From an uncultured Prevotella sp. (GTDB lineage: Bacteria; Bacteroidota; Bacteroidia; Bacteroidales; Bacteroidaceae): a stretch of DNA of 6,989 bases. The stretch spans positions 1 to 6,989 of the forward strand of contig USSF01000084.1 in the NCBI GenBank assembly GCA_900557405.1, written 5' to 3'. Position numbers and translations under genes: made by a program. Shown here one piece after another: positions 1-6,572 of the stretch; positions within the stretch are counted from its first letter, which is position 1, and every line of letters begins with the position of its first letter. The notes beneath the pieces are model-generated. The model did not search any database, was not told the DNA's origin, and saw only the letters and a list, made by a program, of their open reading frames with translations.

Positions 1-364
1 TTACTCGTCTACTTCAAAAATAAAGATAAAAAAGTTCAACCGTACAGGTCGAAATTTTTTTAAAATTATAAACCGCTGCTAAGCGATTACAATTCTTAAT
101 TCGATAATTTTAAATCACAGCAAAGCGAGATTACTCTACATTGGCTTTCTTTTCGGCTGCCGAACTTCGTTTCTAAACTCTTAATTCTAATACGTTATGA
201 CAGAAAGTCAGCGAATTTGTCAATATATCTGCTGTTTTGTCATAATATTGTCATGTTTTTGACATGATTTATATCAATCGGCTTACTTTTTTCTTTCTTC
301 TTCGATACCGGCTTTTGACGAAAATCAATAAAAGGGAGGATTTCTCCACTCAATGGAGAAGATT
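1..364. other. AT-rich non-coding region with palindromes and phased half-sites
   Basis: I see no convincing gene here. The first bases would read as the last few codons of a minus-strand frame ending in TAA at 1-3, but that frame is closed again at 79-81 with no start codon. Structure that can be seen: an odd palindrome TTCGGC-T-GCCGAA at 152-164, a cluster of TGACA/TGTCA half-sites at 198-264 (listed separately), and a 7-bp perfect stem TTCTCCA/TGGAGAA with loop CTCAA at 342-360. The region is best read as the upstream control region of the small gene at 490, perhaps shared with a gene beyond the left edge. Confidence 0.6.
198..264. promoter_or_regulatory. Cluster of five phased TGWCA half-sites (putative operator)
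   Basis: Seen directly: TGACA at 198, TGTCA at 218, TGTCA at 238, TGTCA at 249 and TGACA at 260. The start-to-start distances are 20, 20, 11 and 11 bases, close to two and one turns of B-DNA, so all five sit on nearly the same helix face. TGACA is the reverse complement of TGTCA. The last two form an inverted pair around a T-rich centre (TGTCATGTTTTTGACA), and 198-210 also contains TGAC-AGAAA-GTCA. Such an array would suit cooperative binding of a dimeric regulator or a response regulator. The controlled promoter is not certain: the best promoter in view is 100 bases downstream. Confidence 0.4.
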
Positions 365-396
365 CTTGTGTGCGAACACAAAAGACATTACCTTTG
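365..396 (+). promoter_or_regulatory. Bacteroidota-type promoter for the small membrane protein gene
   Basis: The -7 element TACCTTTG at 389-396 matches the Bacteroidota consensus TAnnTTTG exactly. A -33 element CTTG at 365-368 lies 20 bases upstream, within the usual 19-21 spacing. Transcription would begin near 402, leaving a 5' untranslated leader of about 88 nt before the ATG at 490. An inverted repeat TTGTGT-GCGA-ACACAA at 366-381 covers the -33 element and part of the spacer, a natural position for a repressor or activator site. Position and fit both support the gene at 490. Confidence 0.65.
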
Positions 397-426
397 CCGC
401 AGAAATAAAGGATAAGGTATTAGAAA

Positions 427-443
427 GCTGCAAAGAGAGCAGC
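427..443 (+). other. Small hairpin in the 5' leader
   Basis: GCTGC at 427-431 pairs with GCAGC at 439-443 around loop AAAGAGA. It lies in the predicted leader between the promoter at 365-396 and the ribosome binding site at 474-481. It is not followed by a T tract, so it is not a terminator. It could stabilise the leader or may be incidental. Confidence 0.3.
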
Positions 444-489
444 GGTAAAAAGATTGTTTAACGATAACTAAAAAGAAAGGAAATTAATT

Positions 490-582
490 ATGTTGACATT
501 TATGTTAGTAACAGCAGGTGTAGTAGCATTCGCAATTATGGCTACAGTCGGTTTGAACATCGGTATGAAGCTCTACAAGTAA
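490..582 (+). CDS. 30-residue single-pass membrane miniprotein
   Basis: ATG at 490, TAA at 580-582. Its AGAAAGGA ribosome binding site (474-481) is strong for this phylum and lies 8 nt before the ATG. The product (begins MLTFMLVTAGVVAF, ends GMKLYK) is one hydrophobic helix over roughly residues 2-26, with small residues Ala and Gly spread through it and a positive C-terminal tail (Lys27, Lys30). That suggests a single-pass inner-membrane peptide with the C-terminus inside. A promoter at 365-396 and a terminator at 622-667 make it a complete monocistronic unit, which argues strongly for a real gene despite its size. I do not recognise the family. Candidate roles are a small subunit or regulator of a membrane complex, or a type I toxin-like peptide; the single clean unit without an obvious antisense partner makes the toxin reading less likely. 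Function unknown. Confidence 0.75.
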   Translation: MLTFMLVTAGVVAFAIMATVGLNIGMKLYK

Positions 583-621
583 TCTCCGGATTACATCCAG
601 CGATTCATACATACAATACAT

Positions 622-667
622 AAAGCGGTTGGGTAATGACTCTTGTGGTCATCATCCAACCGCTTTT
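622..667 (+). terminator. Hairpin terminator between convergent units
   Basis: The left arm AAAGCGGTTGGGTAATGAC (622-640) pairs with the right arm GTCATCATCCAACCGCTTT (648-666) around a 7-nt loop. There is one G-T wobble and one A-C mismatch. The right arm ends in CTTTT, favouring termination of the plus-strand gene at 490-582. On the minus strand the 3' arm ends in CTTTATG, a weaker tail, but the hairpin lies just after the stop codon of the MFS gene at 696, so it probably serves both directions. Confidence 0.8.
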
Positions 668-695
668 CTCGTTCGGTTCCAATGTAGCTTCAGTC

Positions 696-1979
696 TTATT
701 CCTCTTTGTCCTGTTTGCCGAACTCCTCAGGTATTCTGAGGAATGAGGCTACGACGAAGGGGAGAAGGCAGCTTATCATCACGATGACGAAGAACCACTG
801 GTAGCCGACGGTCTGGGCGAGGGCACCGGCAAACAGACCGGGGAGCATCATGGAGAGCGCCATGAAACCGGTGCAGAGGGCGTAGTGGGATGTCTTGTGC
901 TCTCCCTGGCTGAAGAATATCATGAAGAGCATGTAGGCGCTGAAGCCGAAGCCGTAGCCCAGGTTCTCGATGAATACACAGAGGTTGATGATGAAGAGAC
1001 TGTCGGGCATGTCGAAGGCGAGGAACACGTAGGTGATGTTTGGGATGGTGATGGCGAAGGTCATCGGCCACAGCCAGCGCTTCAGTCCGTCGCGGCTCGC
1101 CATGATTCCGCCGAGGATTCCGCCGAGGAGGAGTCCGATGACGCCCACCGTGCCGTTTACCAGTCCGAATTCCATCGGCGAAAGCCCCAGTCCGCCCCTG
1201 CTCGGCTGTGCCTGCAGGAAGAGCTGCGATACGGGTGTGAGCAGTGCTTCGGGCAGACGGAACAGCAGCATGAAAGCTATGGCGAGCAGTATCTGCTTCT
1301 TCTGGAAGAATGTGGCGAAGGTGGTGCAGAACTCAGTCATCAGTTCGCCGGCCGTGCGCTTCTCGTCGTGGTTGATGTCTTCCTTGGGATGCGGCAGGAT
1401 GTAGTTGTGATAAAGGAACAGGGCGATGAACAGGCCGGTGAGGGCGAAGAATATCAGGCACCACGAATACTTTATCTGATAGCGGAACACAACCTGCAGG
1501 CTGCCGGCGAGGGCTATGAGCGCCCCCTTGCCGAAGATCATCGACAGGCGGTAGAATGTGCTGCGTATGCCCACGAATGATGCCTGGTCGCGCTCGTTGA
1601 GGCCCATCATATAGAATCCGTCGGCTGCCACGTCATGTGTGGCGCTTGCGAATGCCATCATCCAGAAGAAGCATATCGTGCCCTGCAGCCACCATGATGC
1701 CTGGATGGTGAACGCCACTCCGGCATAGGCGGCTCCCACGAGCAGCTGCATGGTAGTTATCCACCAGCGCTTGGACTTGTAGAGGTCAAGGAACGGGCTC
1801 CACAGCGGCTTTATCATCCACGGCAGGTAGAGCCACGAGGTATAGAATGTCACTTCGGCGTCGCTCAGTCCGAGCTGCATATAGATTTCTATGGCGAGCA
1901 CGGTGACTGCGATGTAGGGCAGTCCTTCGGCGAAATACAGTGTGGGCACCCATGCCCACGGGGATATCTTGTTTCTCAT
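696..1979 (-). CDS. AmpG-like MFS permease (putative anhydro-muropeptide importer)
   Basis: A 427-residue protein with about 12 hydrophobic segments. It resembles the AmpG/PAT branch of the major facilitator superfamily, whose best-known member imports GlcNAc-anhydroMurNAc peptides into the cytoplasm for recycling. Visible signatures are YFAEGLPY at 15-22 in the first helix, LYLPWMIKPLWSPFLD at 50-65 with the basic stretch KSKRWW after it (helix 2-3 loop, matching the PAT pattern of Lys-Pro-x-Trp-x-Pro-x-x-Asp), and a charged THDVAAD at 114-120. The hydrophilic stretch at about 195-228 is the usual central loop. E. coli AmpG is longer (14 helices), so this is the shorter Bacteroidales form. 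The ATG follows the stop of the upstream 1275-residue gene after only two bases (TGAAAATG), so translation is probably coupled. The pairing with a SpoIID domain supports a cell-wall substrate. The name ampG is plausible, but the substrate is inferred. Confidence 0.8.
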   Translation of the reverse strand: MRNKISPWAWVPTLYFAEGLPYIAVTVLAIEIYMQLGLSDAEVTFYTSWLYLPWMIKPLWSPFLDLYKSKRWWITTMQLLVGAAYAGVAFTIQASWWLQGTICFFWMMAFASATHDVAADGFYMMGLNERDQASFVGIRSTFYRLSMIFGKGALIALAGSLQVVFRYQIKYSWCLIFFALTGLFIALFLYHNYILPHPKEDINHDEKRTAGELMTEFCTTFATFFQKKQILLAIAFMLLFRLPEALLTPVSQLFLQAQPSRGGLGLSPMEFGLVNGTVGVIGLLLGGILGGIMASRDGLKRWLWPMTFAITIPNITYVFLAFDMPDSLFIINLCVFIENLGYGFGFSAYMLFMIFFSQGEHKTSHYALCTGFMALSMMLPGLFAGALAQTVGYQWFFVIVMISCLLPFVVASFLRIPEEFGKQDKEE

Positions 1980-1981
1980 TT

Positions 1982-4900
1982 TCAGTATATTTTCTTTATT
2001 TCGGCGTTACGGTAGTAGTGGAGCAGAATCTGGCTGTAGTCGAAGCCCTGTTCGCCCATCATGGCGGCGCCGATCTGACAGAGGCCCACTCCGTGTCCCC
2101 ATCCGGCTCCGGTTAGGCGGAAGCTTTGCGGCACTCCGTCAGCGTCCACGTCTTCCTTGTCCACTACGAATGCGCTGCTGTAGAGATGCGTGTCGCTCAG
2201 TGCGCGCCTTATCTCCAGCTCCTTGCCGATGGTGAAGGTGCGGCCGGTGCCGATGATCTGCAGTTTGCTTATCCTGCCGCTTCTGCCGCGCTCAATGGCC
2301 TTCAGGTCGAGGATGTCGCCGAAGTCCATCTTTAGCTTTTCGGCTATCAGCGCCTTGAGTTTCTTCTGGGTGATGGTCACGTGCCAGCGATAGAAGTCGG
2401 CGGTCTCCTGGTCGTAGTCGTTGAGTACCTGCGAGAGGATTTTCTTGTCCTGCGTGTTGCAGAAGCTCTCCGGACTGGTGCGTATCCAGGTTTCGGCTGT
2501 CGCCTCGTCGCTCAGGTCGGGCAGGGCGTCGGCGCCCTGCTGCGTCATTCCCTCCCGTGTGTCGCGCACGGCGATGAGATATGGTTTGGGCGAATCCTCC
2601 CAACAATACTGGAACTCCTCGCTCACGCCGCCGCAGCATTTGGAGAAGCGGGCGTCGCAGATGTCGTCGTCATACATCAGGATCTGTCCCTTGGTCATCT
2701 TTATCGCCTCCGCCACATGACTGGAGGTTTCCTTCGTTATTCCCTGATAGCGCTGGCAGTGGTCGTCGGCGCAAACGTCGAATATGGTGTGGTCCTCGCG
2801 GTCGTACCAACGGATGAACATGTCGTCCTGCTTGATGAACGAGAAGAAATTGTTGCCAGATTCCGCCACTTCCTTTCTCTTCTTCATCTGTGCCAGCAGC
2901 CATGAACGGGAGATTACGGCGTGGGTCTTGAGCAGTTCGAGACTCGACGTGGCGCTCATCTCGCTTGAGATGACGCTCTCCAGGTATTTCTCCACGGGCA
3001 GCGTGTTTATGGCGCATATCTTGTCGGCTTCCACCACAAGGTGCAGTTCGCCGAGGAATGTCTGCGTCTCCTTGCGTTCCCAATGGAAATTCACTCCGAT
3101 GGTTACGTCGAAGAGCGAGAATGATGCCTTTTCGCCCTTCGGCGAGAAGCACAGTTCGCGGTATTGGTTTCCGTTCCATAATATTCCGCCCTCGGAGAAT
3201 TCCACTGTCTGCCTGCCGGTTATCGTCTCGCCCTTGGCGGAGTATTCGCCGTTGAGCGAGAATTCTATCTTCTCTCCGCTCACGATGCCCACATGCACGT
3301 TTGGCTCATGGTGCTTGGGGCAGATGGCGGATATTGCCGACTGCTTCTTTGCGGCGCTCTGTATCCTTGCGGCGGTTTCCTGGAACTGTGTGTCGCCCAG
3401 GCTCACCTCCTTCAGTATTGCTATGGCCTTTTCGGCTGTCAGTCTGTCGAAGTCCTCCTTCCTCGGCGTGATGATGAGGCCGGCCATGTCGAGGGCTCCC
3501 GGACTGATCATGAATGACGCGTCTTCAGCGGCGCCCTCCGGCTGCGGATAACAGTCGGGACGGTGTTTCCCTCTGGCGAATACCACGGTGAAGAAGGTGT
3601 CTTCCGTCCGCCAGCATACGAGGTTCATCATCGGTTCGGAGTCTCCGGGGTTGTGTGGCAGAGCCTTGTATACCACCTTGAAGAGTTCCGCATCGGTCTT
3701 CTGGCTGTGGCTGCGTATGAGCAGGGCAGGGGTGGGGTATTCGTTGATGATGGAAATGCTGTCGCCTTCTGCCGTGCTGTATAGTTCGGTCATGTTTCTC
3801 GAATAGCGCTGCCATCCGGTCTGTATGGGCAGGAAGCCGCTGCATCCGGCCTGGAAATGGCAGTGGTCGGGGGCGGAGGCTCCGCATTTCGGTCCGTTAT
3901 AGAATACCACGAGCTCCGGCCAGCTGGTCAGTATGCGGTGTATCTCGCTGTAGCAGCCGAGGATTGCCTGCGGCTGGTGGGAGCGCATGGGGATGGTGAA
4001 ATGTACGGGCAGGATGGGGTAGGGGTTCACGAGAATCTCGAAATCCTTGTCTATTATCTTCGTCATCTGCTCCTCCGGCCTGTTCTTGCGGCAGAGGAAG
4101 CATGGACGCTTGGCGATGGACTTCCTGTCTATCCTGGCTCCTGTGGACACGATGCGGGCGGGATTGAACTGCACGCGCAGCGTGTTGCCGTCGATGCTGA
4201 GCGAGCGCTGCTCCACGTTATAGAGGTTGCGGAAGTTGTTTCGCGCCAGCTCCCATTGTTCCATCTGCCGGTTGAAGAAGCGGTGGAGCGAGTTGTCGTC
4301 CATGAAGTCTGTCTTGCCCTTCATCACCATCTGCCTTGCCGACAGCTCCATCGTGCGCAGACGGTCCTTGTACAGGTTGTTTGCGTTCACCTTTTCTATG
4401 CTCAGGGCGGCATCGCTGTTGCCTCCCCAGCGGCGGCAGAGATACAGTTCGGAGAATATCCTGCCTATCTTGTAGCGGCGGCAGAAGGCGAGTGCCATGG
4501 CATAGTCCTCGCCGTAGCTTGTGTTAGGGAACAGGATCTGTCTGACGAGAGGCGTGAAGAAAGCCCTCGGCGCACCGAGTCCGTTTATCCTCAATGCGTT
4601 GTTGCATCCGTTGTCGTCGGTCCATTCGGCATGGTCGATGAGACCTGGCGGCAGGGTGTTGAGGTCGAAATCGCACATACGGTAGCTGCCGATGATCATC
4701 GCCGCATGCTGCTTGTGGAATTCGTCCACGATGGCCTGCAGCGTATTGGGCGAGGAATAGAGGTCGTCGCTGTCGAGCTGCACGGCGAAGCGGCCGCAAT
4801 GGCGGTCGTTCACTGCGACGTTCCAGCATCCGCCGATGCCGAGGTCGTTCCTTTCGGGAATGATGTGTATGAGCCGTGGCTTGCCGTCGCCTTGTTCCTC

Positions 4901-5809
4901 CTTCTTGGCGTAGCCGGCGAGCAGTTCTGTGGTCTTGTCGGTGGAGTGGTTGTCCACCACGATTACGTTGAACTTGAACTTGGTCTTCTGTGAGAGCGCA
5001 CTGTCCACGGCGTCGCATATCGTCTTCTCCCTGTTCCTTACGGGGATGATGACCGAAGCCTCGCAGTCGAATGTCTGTTCGTTGAAGTCGGGCGTCTCGT
5101 AATACGCCGTGTCGATGAATGCCCCGACAGCCTTCAGGTGTTCCGTCACGGCCTTCTCCATTTCCATCTGCACCTCGCGGTTGCGCGGGTTCACGTAGTC
5201 AAACTGCTTTTCGCCGCTTGTTCTCGTGTCGCTCTCCTCTTCGGTGTAGAGGAATTCGTTGATATGGAAGATGCTGCCCTTGCGGCTGAGGAATAGGCGC
5301 AGGTCGTAGAGTCCGGCGAATCTGTATTCCTTTCCGGCGTTGGCGGCGGCATATTCCTTTAGGGTCTTGGCTTTTATTACTATCACGCTGCCGAAATCAA
5401 AGTCGTCGCGCAGACTTCCGGCCTGATAGTCGATTACGGGATGGGCCACGGTCACTCCGTTCTCCACAGAGTAGTGGTCGCTGTAAATCATTTCGGCGTC
5501 GGTCTCCACTGCCACACGCAGCATTCTCCTTATGGCGTAAAGCCCGATGGTGAGCGGTGTGGCCTTGGTGTATAGCAGTGCGTATTCGCAGTCCACGTTG
5601 TCGGCGATGCTGCAGATGGCAGCAGACGACTGTATGTTGTCCACCACTATCATTGTGCATCCCTTAGGTGCCACATTGTTCTTGGCAAACTCCTCGGAAA
5701 CGAGCAGATTGATATGTTTCACGGCCCTGCATTCCCTCAATTGGGTCAGTGTAGACTCAATTTCGGCGAAATCCGTGCATGGCAGGAAGCAATCCGATTT
5801 TATTATCAT
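1982..5809 (-). CDS. Four-domain fusion: GT-A-like, GT2 glycosyltransferase, HIT/GalT-like (DUF4922-type), SpoIID/LytB
   Basis: 1275 residues in one uninterrupted frame. Residues 1-240 look like a degenerate GT-A domain: AEMIYSDHY at 105-113 and the [15 protein letters not shown] segment at 164-178 match GT2-type cores, but the usual opening SVIIPxxN is absent. Residues 251-470 are a GT2 glycosyltransferase with [10 protein letters not shown] (251-260), IVVDNHSTD (283-291), metal-binding DSDD (346-349) and GEDYAMAL (433-440). Residues about 540-790 resemble DUF4922 and the GalT/Ap4A phosphorylase branch of the HIT superfamily: CFLC (570-573), [12 protein letters not shown] (595-606) and HCHFQ (649-653), where His651 would be the nucleotidylated residue. 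Residues about 835-1275 are SpoIID/Lyt[16 protein letters not shown] (937-951, Glu950 as the expected catalytic acid), CCGG (1058-1061) and [15 protein letters not shown] (1234-1248). No signal peptide or membrane helix is visible, so the whole protein is predicted cytoplasmic. It is the first gene of an operon with the AmpG-like permease. Inferred role: processing imported muropeptides and reusing their sugars. Confidence 0.85.
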   Translation of the reverse strand: MIIKSDCFLPCTDFAEIESTLTQLRECRAVKHINLLVSEEFAKNNVAPKGCTMIVVDNIQSSAAICSIADNVDCEYALLYTKATPLTIGLYAIRRMLRVAVETDAEMIYSDHYSVENGVTVAHPVIDYQAGSLRDDFDFGSVIVIKAKTLKEYAAANAGKEYRFAGLYDLRLFLSRKGSIFHINEFLYTEEESDTRTSGEKQFDYVNPRNREVQMEMEKAVTEHLKAVGAFIDTAYYETPDFNEQTFDCEASVIIPVRNREKTICDAVDSALSQKTKFKFNVIVVDNHSTDKTTELLAGYAKKEEQGDGKPRLIHIIPERNDLGIGGCWNVAVNDRHCGRFAVQLDSDDLYSSPNTLQAIVDEFHKQHAAMIIGSYRMCDFDLNTLPPGLIDHAEWTDDNGCNNALRINGLGAPRAFFTPLVRQILFPNTSYGEDYAMALAFCRRYKIGRIFSELYLCRRWGGNSDAALSIEKVNANNLYKDRLRTMELSARQMVMKGKTDFMDDNSLHRFFNRQMEQWELARNNFRNLYNVEQRSLSIDGNTLRVQFNPARIVSTGARIDRKSIAKRPCFLCRKNRPEEQMTKIIDKDFEILVNPYPILPVHFTIPMRSHQPQAILGCYSEIHRILTSWPELVVFYNGPKCGASAPDHCHFQAGCSGFLPIQTGWQRYSRNMTELYSTAEGDSISIINEYPTPALLIRSHSQKTDAELFKVVYKALPHNPGDSEPMMNLVCWRTEDTFFTVVFARGKHRPDCYPQPEGAAEDASFMISPGALDMAGLIITPRKEDFDRLTAEKAIAILKEVSLGDTQFQETAARIQSAAKKQSAISAICPKHHEPNVHVGIVSGEKIEFSLNGEYSAKGETITGRQTVEFSEGGILWNGNQYRELCFSPKGEKASFSLFDVTIGVNFHWERKETQTFLGELHLVVEADKICAINTLPVEKYLESVISSEMSATSSLELLKTHAVISRSWLLAQMKKRKEVAESGNNFFSFIKQDDMFIRWYDREDHTIFDVCADDHCQRYQGITKETSSHVAEAIKMTKGQILMYDDDICDARFSKCCGGVSEEFQYCWEDSPKPYLIAVRDTREGMTQQGADALPDLSDEATAETWIRTSPESFCNTQDKKILSQVLNDYDQETADFYRWHVTITQKKLKALIAEKLKMDFGDILDLKAIERGRSGRISKLQIIGTGRTFTIGKELEIRRALSDTHLYSSAFVVDKEDVDADGVPQSFRLTGAGWGHGVGLCQIGAAMMGEQGFDYSQILLHYYRNAEIKKIY

Positions 5810-5879
5810 AGTTCAGATGTTTTTATTGTCTTGTCCCCCATCCGGCGGACATGGTTCTTGTTTACGTCAATATATTGTG

Positions 5880-5911
5880 CAAACTTAATGAAAATAAACG
5901 TAAAACACGAA
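5880..5911 (-). promoter_or_regulatory. Bacteroidota-type promoter for the fusion gene and MFS operon
   Basis: Reading the minus strand, TTCG (5911-5908) and TAAGTTTG (5887-5880) are separated by 20 bases. The -7 element matches TAnnTTTG exactly, and the -33 has one mismatch to TTTG. Transcription would begin near 5873, giving a leader of about 64 nt before the ATG at 5809. There is no clear Shine-Dalgarno sequence before that ATG (AAAAACATCTGAACT precedes it), which is common in this phylum. The promoter lies immediately downstream of the terminator at 5941-5979, so the operon can be transcribed independently of whatever ends there. Confidence 0.6.
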
Positions 5912-5940
5912 TAAAGTCCTGCCAAAAGCATCGGGTGGAG

Positions 5941-5979
5941 AAAAAAACAAGCGCCGTTTGGCGTTTGCCAAGCGGCGCT
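5941..5979 (-). terminator. Strong intrinsic terminator on the minus strand
   Basis: On the plus strand the arms are AGCGCCGTTTGGC (5950-5962) and GCCAAGCGGCGCT (5967-5979), a 13-bp stem with one G-T wobble and a 4-nt loop. Read on the minus strand it is followed by TTGTTTTTTT (5950-5941), the textbook layout. On the plus strand no T tract follows, so it works leftward only. No recognisable protein gene ends here from the right, so it must terminate either an RNA gene or a leader transcript of the operon downstream. Confidence 0.85.
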
Positions 5980-6139
5980 GTAGTCCTTGTCTTCCAATCC
6001 ATGCTTCGGACTGGTGGTATCTGTAATCTGTTTTTCTTCGTCAATGAATATCCTCTGATTCCTGATAGAGGCAGAATCTTGTTTCTGAATCCTTATGCAG
6101 CAACCATTGCCTCTTCTGGTTTTATCATCCTAAAAACCA
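5941..6139 (-). ncRNA. Candidate structured small RNA or attenuator leader
   Basis: Four hairpins stand in line on the minus strand before the T tract. The first is 6139-6117 (TGGTTTT/AAAACCA, 9-nt loop), then 6087-6072 (CAGAA/TTCTG, 6-nt loop). The third is 6014-5994 (CCAGTCC/GGATTGG, one G-U pair, 7-nt loop), and the last is the 13-bp terminator. No protein family is recognisable in the frames, so the terminator and structure are best explained by an RNA of about 200 nt. A weak promoter candidate lies just upstream: TTTG at 6174-6171 and TATTTCTTG at 6151-6143. Because the fusion gene lies 140 bases further on in the same direction, a riboswitch or attenuator is the alternative. I do not recognise a known RNA family. 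The 5' end is approximate. Confidence 0.4.
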
Positions 6140-6572
6140 ATTCAAGAAATAGTATGAAAAATACATGAAACAAATAAAATTTATAAAAAAATATGCACAA
6201 ATGTGACATTATGTGCATTTGATAATGGTTAAATGTTAAAAATATAATATTTGTTGAAATTTTATGGGCAAATTATTGTAATCTAAAGGATAAATTGCGA
6301 TTTTTGTAAAGTAAAGAGTCGAAATGCATACAAATAAGTGTTTTCTTGTTTCATATATAACATCCAATATGTTGGATTGAGTTAGAGAATGTAATGACAC
6401 TTAAAGTATAAAAATCAATGATTTGAATTATGCTTTTTGATTCTAGTAGTATTAGTTCTATAGTGTAAGTCAATATAGATATTTTATCAACAATATTATA
6501 TCCAGACCAAACTGGTAAGCAGGAGCGGTAACCGAAAAGCTAATAGTAACGAGTAGGCACATTTTACACATT
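6140..6572. other. AT-rich intergenic region upstream of the RiPP precursor
   Basis: About 430 bases with no convincing gene and a base composition far more AT-rich than the operon to the left. It holds two inverted repeats: ATGCACA/TGTGCAT at 6193-6218 with an inner near-palindrome AATGTGACATT, and ATCCAA-TATG-TTGGAT at 6362-6377. The last 90 bases (about 6480-6572) are less AT-rich, contain CCAG/CTGG (6501-6514) and probably form the 5' leader of the RiPP transcript. The composition change suggests that the RiPP locus and its control region form a separately acquired block. Confidence 0.5.
6345..6377 (+). promoter_or_regulatory. Weak candidate promoter for the RiPP operon with overlapping inverted repeat
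   Basis: CTTG at 6345-6348 and TATGTTGG at 6368-6375 are 19 bases apart. The -7 element has one mismatch to TAnnTTTG. A perfect 6-4-6 inverted repeat (ATCCAA-TATG-TTGGAT, 6362-6377) lies across the -7 element, as expected for a repressor site. The implied leader of about 190 nt is long, and in such AT-rich DNA partial matches are easy to find, so this is a suggestion only. Confidence 0.25.

Noticed and set aside
1..78. Possible 3' end of a minus-strand gene reading RLNFFIFIFEVDE before TAA at 1-3
   Set aside because: The frame is closed again at 79-81 and contains no start codon, so no gene tail can lie here.
264..461. 65-codon plus-strand frame before the small gene
   Set aside because: The promoter for the gene at 490 (365-396), an inverted repeat and hairpins lie inside it. 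It has no good ribosome binding site and the product resembles nothing I know.
885..1580. 231-codon plus-strand frame
   Set aside because: It is antisense to the MFS gene. The Glu-, Val- and His-rich product is typical of the opposite frame of a GC-rich membrane protein gene.
3857..4993. 378-codon plus-strand frame
   Set aside because: It is antisense to the fusion gene, whose domains and motifs are clear. Long antisense frames are expected from its GC-rich third positions.
696..5809. CRISPR array, tRNA or rRNA in the window
   Set aside because: I saw no regularly spaced direct repeats of suitable length, no cloverleaf with a T-arm motif and no rRNA-like sequence here or in the flanks.
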